A DNA stretch of 64,000 nucleotides, taken from Demequina litoralis (GTDB lineage: Bacteria > Actinomycetota > Actinomycetes > Actinomycetales > Demequinaceae). The notes beneath the pieces are model-generated. The model did not search any database. It was not told the origin of the DNA and saw only the letters and a program-made list of their open reading frames with translations. Shown here piece by piece: positions 52,015-60,015 of this stretch (position 1 is its first letter; each line of letters opens with the position of its first letter). The position numbers were made by a program, and so were the translations under genes. The stretch is from NCBI RefSeq assembly GCF_030418455.1, contig NZ_JAUHPW010000012.1, positions 1 to 64,000 of the forward strand, in the 5' to 3' direction.

Positions 52015-52827
52015 ATGACCTCCGTGGCCGATGTGATGGACGCACTCGAGAAGCGCTTCCCCCTCGACCTCGCGGAGGACTGGGACGTCAACGGTCTGTG
52101 CGTCGGCCGGCCCGACGCCGAGGCCACGCGCGCGCTGTTCGCGGTCGACCCGACCATGGCCGTGGTGCAGGAGGCCGTCGAGGCCGGCTGCGACATCATC
52201 GTCACCCACCACCCGCTGCTGCTGCGCGGCGTCACGACGGTCCACGCGGGCACCCCGAAGGGCGCGGTCATCCACGCGCTCATCGAGAGCGGCATCGCGC
52301 TGTACAACGCCCACACGAATGCCGACCACGCCGGCACCGGCGTCGCCGAGGCCCTCGCCGAGGTGCTCGGCGTCTCGGGCGCGCTGCCGCTGATCCCTCT
52401 GCGGGACGATGCGGAGCAGGGGACCGGGCGCATCGGCCGCCTCGACACGCCCATCACCCTGCGCGCCTTCGCCGAGCGTGCCGCGACCGTGCTGCCCGAG
52501 ACCTCGCACGGCGTGCGCGTCGCGGGCGACCTCGACGGCACCGTGCAGACCATCGCCGTCGTCGGCGGCTCGGGGGACTCGTTCCTCGCCGCCGCGCGCG
52601 AGGCGGGCGCGGACGTCTACCTCACCGCGGACCTGCGCCACCACCCGGCGTCCGACGCCCGCGAGGCCGCGCTGCTCGGCGACGGCCGCCCCTACCTCGT
52701 CGATGTCGCCCACTACGCGTCCGAGTGGACCTGGCTGGAGGCGGCCGCCGAGTACCTCGGCGACGCCACCGGCATCGACACCCTCGTCTCGACCCTCACC
52801 ACCGACCCCTGGACCGCGCGCTTCTAG
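52015..52827 (+). CDS. Nif3-like dinuclear metal-centre protein
   Basis: A 270-aa Nif3/YbgI family protein. The metal-site motif THHPLLLRG, the region YNAHTNAD and the late H-x3-E-type block (VAHYASEW) are present. Often annotated as GTP cyclohydrolase I type 2; the biochemical role is unsettled. ATG at 52015 lies 6 nt after a TAGCCT box, so translation is probably leaderless. Heads the Nif3 - zinc ribbon - phosphatase operon that is conserved in actinobacteria. Confidence 0.93.
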   Translation: MTSVADVMDALEKRFPLDLAEDWDVNGLCVGRPDAEATRALFAVDPTMAVVQEAVEAGCDIIVTHHPLLLRGVTTVHAGTPKGAVIHALIESGIALYNAHTNADHAGTGVAEALAEVLGVSGALPLIPLRDDAEQGTGRIGRLDTPITLRAFAERAATVLPETSHGVRVAGDLDGTVQTIAVVGGSGDSFLAAAREAGADVYLTADLRHHPASDAREAALLGDGRPYLVDVAHYASEWTWLEAAAEYLGDATGIDTLVSTLTTDPWTARF

Positions 52828-52845
52828 CGCGAAGGAGAACCACCC

Positions 52846-53583
52846 GTGCCCAACGCCCCCGCCGCCGACCAGATCCGCCTCCTCGACGTGCAGGACATCG
52901 ACCTGCGTGTCCAGCAGGCCCGCCACCGTCGCGACCACCTTCCGGTGCTCGCTCAGATCGACGAGCTCACGGCCCGTGTGACGGACCTCGACGAGGCCCG
53001 CGTCGCGACCGCGACCAAGGCCTCCGACCTGCGCCGCGCCGTGCAGAAGGCCGAGGACGACGTCCAGGTGGTCCGCGACCGCGCGGCGCGCGACAACGCG
53101 CGCCTCGAGGCGGGCCAGGGCACCCCCAAGGACCTGCAGGCGCTCCAGGCCGAGCTCGCCGTGCTGGGCCGCCGCCAGGAGGCCCTCGAGGACGTCGAGC
53201 TCGAGGCCATGGAGGCGCTCGACGCCGCCGAGAAGGAGCACGCCTCCGCCAAGGAGCAGGTCGAGGCGATCGAGGCGCAGATCGCGACCCTCGCCGCGGA
53301 GCGCGACGCCGCGTGGAAGGACCTCGACGCCGAGCTTGCGACGCTCGCCGACGAGCGGACCGCAGCCGCGGTCGGGCTCGACGCCGGGCTGGTCGCGCTG
53401 TACGAGAAGCTGCGGGCCAGCCACGGCGGCATCGGCGCGGCCGCGCTCGCGCAGGGCCAGTGCCTCGGCTGCCGCACGGTGCTCAACCCCGGCGACCTGC
53501 GCGACATCGAGGCGAGGCCCGCGGACGCGATCGTCCGCTGCGAGGAGTGCAGCCGCATCCTCGTGCGCGGCGCCGCCAAGTGA
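52846..53583 (+). CDS. Coiled-coil C4 zinc-ribbon protein (CdsZ/DUF164-like)
   Basis: A 245-aa protein, mostly a long antiparallel coiled coil (about residues 15-190), ending in a zinc ribbon with CLGC and CEEC. Its start is GTG at 52846 after GCGAAGGAG. The family is thought to act on nucleic acids or ribosomes. It is 18 nt downstream of the Nif3 gene and overlaps the phosphatase gene by GTGA. Confidence 0.92.
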   Translation: MPNAPAADQIRLLDVQDIDLRVQQARHRRDHLPVLAQIDELTARVTDLDEARVATATKASDLRRAVQKAEDDVQVVRDRAARDNARLEAGQGTPKDLQALQAELAVLGRRQEALEDVELEAMEALDAAEKEHASAKEQVEAIEAQIATLAAERDAAWKDLDAELATLADERTAAAVGLDAGLVALYEKLRASHGGIGAAALAQGQCLGCRTVLNPGDLRDIEARPADAIVRCEECSRILVRGAAK

Positions 53584-54446
53584 GCGAGGGGACGATGCGC
53601 GGGGAGGGCGAGCCGGGCGAGACCCAGGTCGAGCCCGCCGTCCCTCACCACGCCCGCCGCTTCGACGACGGCACCGACCTCGGCGGCGAGGCGCCGTCCG
53701 ACGTGCCCGCCGCATCGTCCCCCGCGCCGCGCGTCCAGTCGCCCTTCTCCCCGGACGAGGAGGACCTGGTCGCGCCGCTCACGCTCGTCCTGGTCCGCCA
53801 CGGCGTCACCGAGATGACCACCTCGCGGCGGATGTCCGGCTCGGGCGTGCCCGGGCCCGCGCTCAGCGGTCAGGGCCGCATCCAGGCGGCGAAGGCCGCG
53901 GACCTCGTCTATGGCATGGGCCGGCGCACCTGGATGCACCTGCCGCATGTCACGCGCCTTCTCGCGTCGCCGATGGTCCGCACGCAGGAGACGGCCGCGT
54001 CGGTGGGTCGCCGCATCGGCGCGCACGTGGAGACCGAGGCGCGCATCAAGGAGGTCGACTTCGGCGCGTGGGAGGGCCTCACCGTCGCGGAGATCATCGA
54101 GCGCGACGGCGACGCGATCCATGCGTGGCGCCGCGCCGAGACGTCCGCCCCCGGCGGCGAGTCCATCGCCGAGGTCGGCGCGCGCGGCTACGCGGTCGTC
54201 GAGGAGCTCGCGCGCGAGCACGCGCATCGCTGCATGTCCGGCCGCGACCTGCCGCGCGGCGTCGCGCTGGTGTCCCACGCCGTGGCGATCAAGTCGATCG
54301 TGGGCGTTGCGCTGGGGATGCCCGCGGCGCACTGGGGATCGATCTGGCCGTCGCCGGCGTCGACCTCGATCCTCCAGGTGCGGGCCCGCAAGGACGGGTC
54401 GATCGCCGAGCAGCACGTGCTCGCGGTGGGCGTGCCGGTCGAGTAG
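53580..54446 (+). CDS. Histidine phosphatase lacking the usual RNase H domain
   Basis: A 288-aa phosphoglycerate-mutase-like phosphatase. Catalytic blocks are LVRHGVTEM, SPMVRTQETA, EVDFGAWEG and the second histidine in LVSHAVAIKS. In mycobacteria the third gene of this operon is a fusion of RNase HI to this domain; here about 70 low-complexity, Pro/Asp-rich residues replace it. Start at GTG 53580 (overlap) or ATG 53595. The cobalamin alpha-ribazole phosphatase role known for the domain is possible but unproven here. Confidence 0.9.
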   Translation: MSEGTMRGEGEPGETQVEPAVPHHARRFDDGTDLGGEAPSDVPAASSPAPRVQSPFSPDEEDLVAPLTLVLVRHGVTEMTTSRRMSGSGVPGPALSGQGRIQAAKAADLVYGMGRRTWMHLPHVTRLLASPMVRTQETAASVGRRIGAHVETEARIKEVDFGAWEGLTVAEIIERDGDAIHAWRRAETSAPGGESIAEVGARGYAVVEELAREHAHRCMSGRDLPRGVALVSHAVAIKSIVGVALGMPAAHWGSIWPSPASTSILQVRARKDGSIAEQHVLAVGVPVE

Positions 54447-54528
54447 GCGGGACGATGTGCGGGGCGCCGCGCGTGCGGGGCGCGCCGGGTGGGACGGGCG
54501 GCGTGTCGCGGCGGACGCGATGATCGCT

Positions 54529-54562
54529 CCGCGCTGTTTCAGGAATTCCGAGAACAGCGCGG
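54529..54562. promoter_or_regulatory. Compound palindrome upstream of the toxin-antitoxin pair
   Basis: CCGCGCTGTT (54529-54538) and AACAGCGCGG (54553-54562) are perfect 10-bp arms around the centre GGAATTCC, itself a palindrome. The element ends 29 nt before the antitoxin start, where autoregulatory operators of such modules lie. It could also end transcription of the phosphatase gene, but no T-tract follows. Confidence 0.55.
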
Positions 54563-54591
54563 CGTCGGTATAACGAGTGATACTTCTGGGT

Positions 54592-54837
54592 GTGAAGACC
54601 GCGATCTCCCTACCCGACGGCGACTTCGAGCGTTTCGAGCGCATCGCCGCGCGCCACGGGATGAGCCGCTCGCAGTTCTATCGGCTCGCCGCCGGCCGTC
54701 TGGCCGACGAGCTCGAGGGCGGGTCGGAGCTGACGGCCGTCGCCAACTCGGTGCTCGAGCGTGAGGGCGTCAGGGCGCTCGAGACCCCCTTGCTGAGCGA
54801 GTCCGAGCGCATCGTGCTGGAAGGCTCCGACTGGTGA
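54592..54837 (+). CDS. mazE: Antitoxin, ribbon-helix-helix type (MazE-like)
   Basis: An 81-aa protein starting VKTAISLPDGDFERFERIAARHGMSRSQFYRLA, a ribbon-helix-helix DNA-binding fold; the acidic C-terminus would wrap the toxin. GTG start 7 nt after GATACT, without Shine-Dalgarno. The stop overlaps the toxin start (GTGA). Antitoxin of a type II pair and probable repressor of its own promoter through the palindrome upstream. Confidence 0.88.
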   Translation: MKTAISLPDGDFERFERIAARHGMSRSQFYRLAAGRLADELEGGSELTAVANSVLEREGVRALETPLLSESERIVLEGSDW

Positions 54838-55178
54838 TCGCTCGCGGCGATGTCGTGTGGGTCGACTTCGGGGTGCCGCGCGGCTCCGAGCCTGCGAAGC
54901 GCCGCCCGGCCGTGGTCGTGCAGGCCGACTGGCTGCTGGCGACCGCGGCCGCCACCGTGCTGGTGGTCCCGCTGACGTCGAACATCGGGCTCGAGGCCTT
55001 CCCGGGCAACGTGCGGGTGCCGCAGGAGGCGAGCGGTCTCGACCGCGATGCCGTCGCGGTGGTGTCGCAGGTCGGCCCCGTGGGTCGCGAGCTCATCGAC
55101 CCGTTCCCCGTCGGCCATGTGCCGATCCACCTGATGCGCGAGCTTGGCGAAGGGGTTCGTCTGACCCTCGACGTGTGA
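54834..55178 (+). CDS. mazF: MazF/PemK-type endoribonuclease toxin
   Basis: A 114-aa toxin of the CcdB/PemK fold: GDVVWVDFG, the conserved RRPAVVVQ, VVPLTSN and the late S/T-Q segment VVSQVGPV. It would cut mRNA at short motifs when free of its antitoxin. GTG start overlapping the antitoxin gene. All family blocks are present, so it is probably active. Confidence 0.92.
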   Translation: MIARGDVVWVDFGVPRGSEPAKRRPAVVVQADWLLATAAATVLVVPLTSNIGLEAFPGNVRVPQEASGLDRDAVAVVSQVGPVGRELIDPFPVGHVPIHLMRELGEGVRLTLDV

Positions 55179-55281
55179 CGGCCGAGACGCTGGCGTTCCT
55201 CTCCTACCAGGCCCGACGCCCTCTGTGAAGCCCCCACATGGGGGCTACCCGTCGGCGGTGCCGCCCCCTACGCTCACGCCC

Positions 55282-56304
55282 ATGACCGCATCGTCGGGGC
55301 CATGGCTCCCTCTGCTCGAGCACGTCCGCCGGTACCCGTCCCCGCATAACTCGCAGCCCATCCGGGTGCGGGTGCTGGACGGGTCGCGGGCCGACGTGTT
55401 CTACGACCTCGACCGGGGGCTGCCCGCGGAGGACTTCGGCATCCCCTTCGGGCACGTGTGCGCGGGCGTGTTCCTCGAGTCGCTGCGCGTCGTCGCCGCG
55501 GAGGCCGGGTACGGCGTCGAGGAGGCGCTCGAGCTCGAGGAGATGGACTTCGAGGCCTCGGACCGGCTTCATCGTCTCGGGACGGTGACCCTCGTGCCGC
55601 AGCAGCCGGGGGCGGCGGACCTGCGGGTGGCCGAGGCGTTCCGTATGCGCCGCACCAACCGTCGGCCGTACGACGATCGCCCCGTGCCGCGCGTGGACCT
55701 CGAGGAGGTCCAGGACCTCGCCGCCGGGCTCGGGCAGCGGTTCACGTGGAGCGGCGAGGCGCGCGTGGTCGCGCCGCTCATCCGCACCAACCAGGAGACC
55801 CTGTTCGACGATCTGCGCAACGACGCCGTCTACGCCGAGATCATGGAGTGGCTGCGCTTCTCCGAGCGTGATGCCGTCGAGCGAGGCGACGGGCTCAGCG
55901 CCGCGGCGATGCTCATGCCCGGGCCCCTGCTGCGCTTCGCGATGGGCCACCGCGGGCTGTGGCAGGCGCCCGTGATCGGCGCCGCGATCCGCGCGATGTA
56001 CCTGAGGACGATGCGCGGGGTGCGCCAGCTCGCATGGTTCGAGGGGCCCTTCGACGGGCCGCGCGACTACGTCGAGGCCGGCCGAGTGTTCATGCGGTGC
56101 TGGCTCGAGCTGACGGCGCGCGGCGTGTCTCTGCACCCGTTCGGCACCGTCATCACCAACCCCCGCTCGCACGCGCGCTTCGTCGAGATCGCCGGCGCGG
56201 ACGAGTCCGACGGCCGGATGGCCTGGATGCTCGTCCGGCTCGGCTACGCCAAGACCCCGCCCGTCGCCCACCGGCGCCCGCTCGAGGAGATGCTCGTCGC
56301 ATGA
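55282..56304 (+). CDS. Acg-like nitroreductase-family protein
   Basis: A 340-aa FMN-fold protein of the Acg/nitroreductase group: YPSPHNSQPIRVRVLDG at the FMN site, MRRTNRRPYDDRPVP, and the late RLGYAKTPP. Twice the length of a simple nitroreductase, as in Acg proteins that carry two repeats and may bind flavin tightly. A TACGCT box ends 7 nt before the ATG, so leaderless. It overlaps the next gene by ATGA. Reaction unknown. Confidence 0.82.
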   Translation: MTASSGPWLPLLEHVRRYPSPHNSQPIRVRVLDGSRADVFYDLDRGLPAEDFGIPFGHVCAGVFLESLRVVAAEAGYGVEEALELEEMDFEASDRLHRLGTVTLVPQQPGAADLRVAEAFRMRRTNRRPYDDRPVPRVDLEEVQDLAAGLGQRFTWSGEARVVAPLIRTNQETLFDDLRNDAVYAEIMEWLRFSERDAVERGDGLSAAAMLMPGPLLRFAMGHRGLWQAPVIGAAIRAMYLRTMRGVRQLAWFEGPFDGPRDYVEAGRVFMRCWLELTARGVSLHPFGTVITNPRSHARFVEIAGADESDGRMAWMLVRLGYAKTPPVAHRRPLEEMLVA

Positions 56305-57911
56305 GAGGCCTGCTCAAGTACCCCGCCTTCGCCGGGATCGCGGCGCTCGACGCCGTGATCCGCGTGCTCGCACGCAAGCCGACGACGCATCGTCTCCTCC
56401 TGGGCCCGGGCATCGAGCCGCTGCGCTGGTGGCTCGGACGCGCACGAGCGTGGCGGACCTTCCACGTCGCCTCCCGCCGCGTGCCCGCGTACCGCGCGTT
56501 CCTCGCCGAGGCGGGTCACGGGCCGGACCTCGCCAAGGGGGGCTCGCTCGCCGACGCGCTCGGTGCGCTGCCCGAGATGGACAAGGCGGGCTACATCGCC
56601 CGCTGGACGGTGGTGGAGCGCAGCCTCGACGGCCGCCTGCCGCGGCGCGGTGTGGTGGTGGACGAGTCCTCGGGCTCCTCCGGCGTGCCCACCAGCTGGG
56701 TGCGGGGGCCGGACGAACGCCTCGCGACGCGCCAGCTGCTGCAGATGGGCTACTCGCGGACGTCCCGCACCCTGACGAAGCAGCCGTTCGTGCTCAACTG
56801 CTTCTCGCTCGGGGCCTGGGCGACCGGGATGAACATCTCCGCCTCGCTCACCGAGATCACGATGATGAAGTCGATCGGACCCGACCGCGACAAGGTGGTC
56901 CAGACGATGCGCGAGTTCGGCCCGGGCTTCACGTACGTGATCCTCGGATACCCGCCCTTCCTCAAGGCCCTGTTCGAGGACGACCGGCTCGACTGGTCGG
57001 GCTACGACATCGTCACCGCATTCGGCGGCGAGGGGATCAGCGAGCGGATGCGCGCGATCATCGGCAAGAACGCCGCCGCGGTGTTCGGCTCGTACGGCGC
57101 CTCGGACCTCGAGATCAACATCGCGATCGAGACGGACTTCTCGGTGCAGCTGCGGCAGGCGATCGCCGCGTCGCCGGAGCTCGCGGCACGCATCACGAAG
57201 CGCGACGAGTACGGCGTGCTGCCCATGGTGTTCCAGTTCAACCCCTTCGACTACCTCATGGAGTCGAACGAGGCGGGCGAGCTGCTCGTCACGATCACGC
57301 GCGGCAGCAACATCAACCCGCGCATCCGGTACAACATCCACGACCGCGGGCACACGTTGCGGCTGCGCGACCTCGACCCGGTCCTCGACGAGCTGGGGCT
57401 GTCCGAGGTGACGCGGGCGCGCATCACCGACCTGCCGCTGCTGTTCCTCTACGGCCGCTCGGACATGTCGGTCGACTTCAACGGCGCGGTGGTCGCGCCC
57501 GACACCGTGCGCGACGCGATCTACGACGCACCGGGCCTCGCCGACGCGATCGAGAACCACCGGCTCGTCAGCTACGAGGACGCGCGCGGCGACCGCCAGC
57601 TCCACATCGCGCTGCAGCGCATCGAGCGCGGTCCGGAGGTCGACGAGGCCGCGGTGGGGGCGCTGCTCTTCGCGGCGATGCGGCGCGCCAACGGCGACTT
57701 CTCGAACGCCATCCGCACGTCTCCCGACGGCACGCTGCCGACGATCGCGGTCTACCCGTACCGCACGGGGCCGTTCGCCAACGACGGCGCGAAGCTCAAG
57801 AACGAGTACGTGTGGATGCTCGACACCGGCGAGCACGAGGCCTGGGGGCTGCGCGCGGGGTTCACGGCGCCGCGGCACGTCGCGGCGACGCGGGGGACCG
57901 CTGCGGGCTGA
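56301..57911 (+). CDS. PaaK/coenzyme F390 synthetase-like adenylating protein
   Basis: A 536-aa member of the PaaK-like branch of adenylate-forming enzymes. Visible blocks are DESSGSSGVPTSW (nucleotide loop, atypical in lacking the usual lysine), VFGSYGASDLEI and RYNIHDRGHTLRL. A hydrophobic N-terminus precedes the domain. Translationally coupled to the Acg-like flavoprotein, a pairing which suggests that a carboxylate is activated and then reduced or oxidised, but no substrate can be named. Confidence 0.78.
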   Translation: MRGLLKYPAFAGIAALDAVIRVLARKPTTHRLLLGPGIEPLRWWLGRARAWRTFHVASRRVPAYRAFLAEAGHGPDLAKGGSLADALGALPEMDKAGYIARWTVVERSLDGRLPRRGVVVDESSGSSGVPTSWVRGPDERLATRQLLQMGYSRTSRTLTKQPFVLNCFSLGAWATGMNISASLTEITMMKSIGPDRDKVVQTMREFGPGFTYVILGYPPFLKALFEDDRLDWSGYDIVTAFGGEGISERMRAIIGKNAAAVFGSYGASDLEINIAIETDFSVQLRQAIAASPELAARITKRDEYGVLPMVFQFNPFDYLMESNEAGELLVTITRGSNINPRIRYNIHDRGHTLRLRDLDPVLDELGLSEVTRARITDLPLLFLYGRSDMSVDFNGAVVAPDTVRDAIYDAPGLADAIENHRLVSYEDARGDRQLHIALQRIERGPEVDEAAVGALLFAAMRRANGDFSNAIRTSPDGTLPTIAVYPYRTGPFANDGAKLKNEYVWMLDTGEHEAWGLRAGFTAPRHVAATRGTAAG

Positions 57912-57948
57912 CGGACCGGTCCGCAGCACCAACCGGCGTACCGGTCCG
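57912..57948. terminator. Hairpin after the PaaK-like gene
   Basis: CGGACCGGT (57912-57920) pairs perfectly with ACCGGTCCG (57940-57948) around a 19-nt loop, starting right at the stop codon. It lies between converging genes and can act for both. No T-tract. Confidence 0.6.
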
Positions 57949-58004
57949 GACCTTGCGCGCGCGAGCAGGCGCGACGGAGCCCGGCGCGGGATACGTACGC
58001 CGGT
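57932..58004. repeat. Inverted pair with AACCGGCGTA core, copy 1
   Basis: ACCGGCGTAC (57932-57941) and GTACGCCGGT (57995-58004) are a perfect 10-bp inverted repeat 53 nt apart, between converging genes. The same core occurs in inverted pairs at 59851-59935 and 62850-62925. Confidence 0.6.
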
Positions 58005-58024
58005 GCGGCGCGTTGCGCGACGCG

Positions 58025-58888
58025 CTACTCGCCGTCGTCGGCGTGACGCGCGAGCTGCTTGCGCAGGTAGCGGCGGTCGTCGTTGGCGTACGCGTAGTAC
58101 CAGCCGATGAGCAGCCCGCCGCCGACGAAGTTGCCCAACAGCACGATGCCCAGCTGGGCGAGCGCGAGGCCGTAATCGAGGCCGTGGGTGAGGGCCGACA
58201 CCGTGAAGACCACGGTGTTCGCGACCGAGTGCTCGAAGCCCACGAAGGCGAAGACGAAGACGCTCATCACCATCGCGACGATCTTGGTGAGGTCCTCCTT
58301 GATCACGCCGTTGTAGACGAGCAGCATGCCCAGGTTGATCATGAAGTTGCACAGCACGGCGCGCATGAAGAGGTCGGACATGCCCGCGAGGCCGTGGTCG
58401 AAGTACTCGAGCTTGTGCTCGACGGCGGCGTCGAGCTGGGCGCCCATCGCGCCGTCGGCCATGCTCGACCCGGCGACCATGATGGCGAGCGCGAGGCCGC
58501 CGATGAAGTTGCCGCCGTAGCACATGAGGAGGATCCGCAGCGATTTGAGCGGCGTGGTCCGGCGGTAGTACGCGCCGATGGACACGATCATCATGTTCGA
58601 CGTCAGCAGCTCGGACTTGCTGTAGTAGATGAAGACGAGCGCGAAGCCGAAGACCATCGAGCCGACGATCTTGCCGACGTTGAGCCAGTCGCCGTCGCCC
58701 ACGCTCTCGAACGCCGCGTTCACCGCGAACGTCGTGAGGTACATGACGCCGATGATCACGCCGGCCATCGCGGCGCGCATGAGGTACACGCGGGCCAGCC
58801 CGCCGCTCATCGCGGTCTTCGTCTCCAGCGCATCGAGCACGGTCGAGATGAACTGCTTGCCTGGGAACAGCCGGCTCGTATCGCTCAT
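58025..58888 (-). CDS. Formate/nitrite transporter
   Basis: A 287-aa FNT-family channel with six helices and the conserved loops GNFIGG and GNFVGG, ending in AYANDDRRYLRKQ. The start at 58888 was chosen at the family N-terminus. FocA and NirC cannot be separated by eye. With the ferredoxin-type oxidoreductase it suggests fermentative or nitrite-using ability. Divergent from an SDR gene. Confidence 0.93.
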   Translation of the reverse strand: MSDTSRLFPGKQFISTVLDALETKTAMSGGLARVYLMRAAMAGVIIGVMYLTTFAVNAAFESVGDGDWLNVGKIVGSMVFGFALVFIYYSKSELLTSNMMIVSIGAYYRRTTPLKSLRILLMCYGGNFIGGLALAIMVAGSSMADGAMGAQLDAAVEHKLEYFDHGLAGMSDLFMRAVLCNFMINLGMLLVYNGVIKEDLTKIVAMVMSVFVFAFVGFEHSVANTVVFTVSALTHGLDYGLALAQLGIVLLGNFVGGGLLIGWYYAYANDDRRYLRKQLARHADDGE

Positions 58889-58977
58889 GGCCCCAGGCTC
58901 CCACAGTGCGACGGGGACGGGGCGGGACCTCGCCCGGCAACCACCCGGGACCCGACAGTCACACCCTTCACCCTTGT

Positions 58978-58992
58978 CATTGGCAATCAATG
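58978..58992. repeat. Short inverted repeat in the FNT/SDR intergenic region
   Basis: CATTG-GCAAT-CAATG, a 15-bp inverted repeat in an otherwise GC-rich 154-nt intergenic region between divergent genes. A possible operator; no dedicated regulator lies next to it. Confidence 0.4.
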
Positions 58993-59042
58993 GCGGCGGC
59001 CGGACGTTGCCCTAGAGGAGCATCTTCTCGAGAGGAGATCCG

Positions 59043-59828
59043 ATGTCCACAGCACTGAGGCCGCCGTCGGCCTACGAGGACCCGATCGTCGCGCGTCGTT
59101 CGCTCGCGGGGAAGCGGGTGCTGGTGGTCGGCGGATCGTCGGGATTCGGACGCCAGGTCGCGCTCGACTCGGCCCTCGCCGGCGCCGACGTCGTGGTGGT
59201 GGGGCGGGACTCCGCCAAGACCCACGCGACCGCGCAGGAGGCGGGCGCGCTCGCGCGGGGCAAGGCGAGCGCGCTCGCCATCGACGTGAGCTCCGACCGC
59301 GGACGCCGCGAGCTGGTCGAGGCGGTCGGCGAGGTCGACCACGTGGTGTCGACGCTCGGCGGGCGCCTCGAGGACGACGTCCCCGAGGACGAGGAGGACG
59401 TCGTCCGGGAGATCGCGCGCAGGAAGGTCCACCACAACCGGCACCTGGTCGACGCGCTCGCGGGCAGCGTGCGCGAGGGCGGGTCCTTCGTGCTGACCGC
59501 CGGCTCGACCCGGGGCAACGGCGGCGAGGGCGCCCGCGCGATGGTCGCCGGCAACGAGGAGATAGAGCAGCTGGTGCGCGAGAAGGCGCTCATGCTCGCG
59601 CCGGGGCTGCGCGTCAACGCGGTCGCGCCCACGTGGACGCAGACGCCGCTGTGGAAGCACCACTCGGACGCGGACGTCGTGGCGATGCGCCGGGAGATGG
59701 AGGCACGCATCCCGCTCGGCCGCACCGCGGACATCCGCGAGGTCGCACGGGCGTACCTCTTCCTCATGACGAGCGACTTCGTCACCGGCCAGACCATCGC
59801 GGTCGACGGCGGCTACTCCCTCACCTGA
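59043..59828 (+). CDS. SDR-fold protein without the catalytic Tyr-Lys pair
   Basis: A 261-aa Rossmann protein with the cofactor loop GGSSGFGR (30-37) and the SDR ending (APTWTQTPLW, FVTGQTIAVDGG). At the position of YxxxK, 13 residues after Ser155, the sequence is VAGNE: both the tyrosine and the lysine are missing. The NAG motif is also changed to TLGG. It may be a cofactor-binding protein without dehydrogenase activity or use different residues. ATG at 59043 follows GAGAGGAG. It is a paralogue of the gene at 60016. Confidence 0.88.
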   Translation: MSTALRPPSAYEDPIVARRSLAGKRVLVVGGSSGFGRQVALDSALAGADVVVVGRDSAKTHATAQEAGALARGKASALAIDVSSDRGRRELVEAVGEVDHVVSTLGGRLEDDVPEDEEDVVREIARRKVHHNRHLVDALAGSVREGGSFVLTAGSTRGNGGEGARAMVAGNEEIEQLVREKALMLAPGLRVNAVAPTWTQTPLWKHHSDADVVAMRREMEARIPLGRTADIREVARAYLFLMTSDFVTGQTIAVDGGYSLT

Positions 59829-59850
59829 CCGTCACCTCGCCGCGCACGCC

Positions 59851-59935
59851 GCGGTAACCGGCGTATGGATCCGGGTTCTGCTGGCGAACGGCCTGGTCAC
59901 GGTGGATGAGGTCGGGACGATGCGCCGGTTGCCGC
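59851..59935. repeat. Inverted pair with AACCGGCGTA core, copy 2
   Basis: GCGGTAACCGGCG (59851-59863) and CGCCGGTTGCCGC (59923-59935) pair at 12 of 13 positions, 59 nt apart, in the 187-nt gap between the two SDR genes. The overrepresented word at 59916 overlaps the right copy. Confidence 0.55.
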
Positions 59936-60015
59936 GGCGCGGGCAGCGTCGCGTCCGAGGAATCCCGGTCGCGCCGCAGGCGTTCGTACCGGTGCACACC
60001 CCCGGAAGGAGCACC

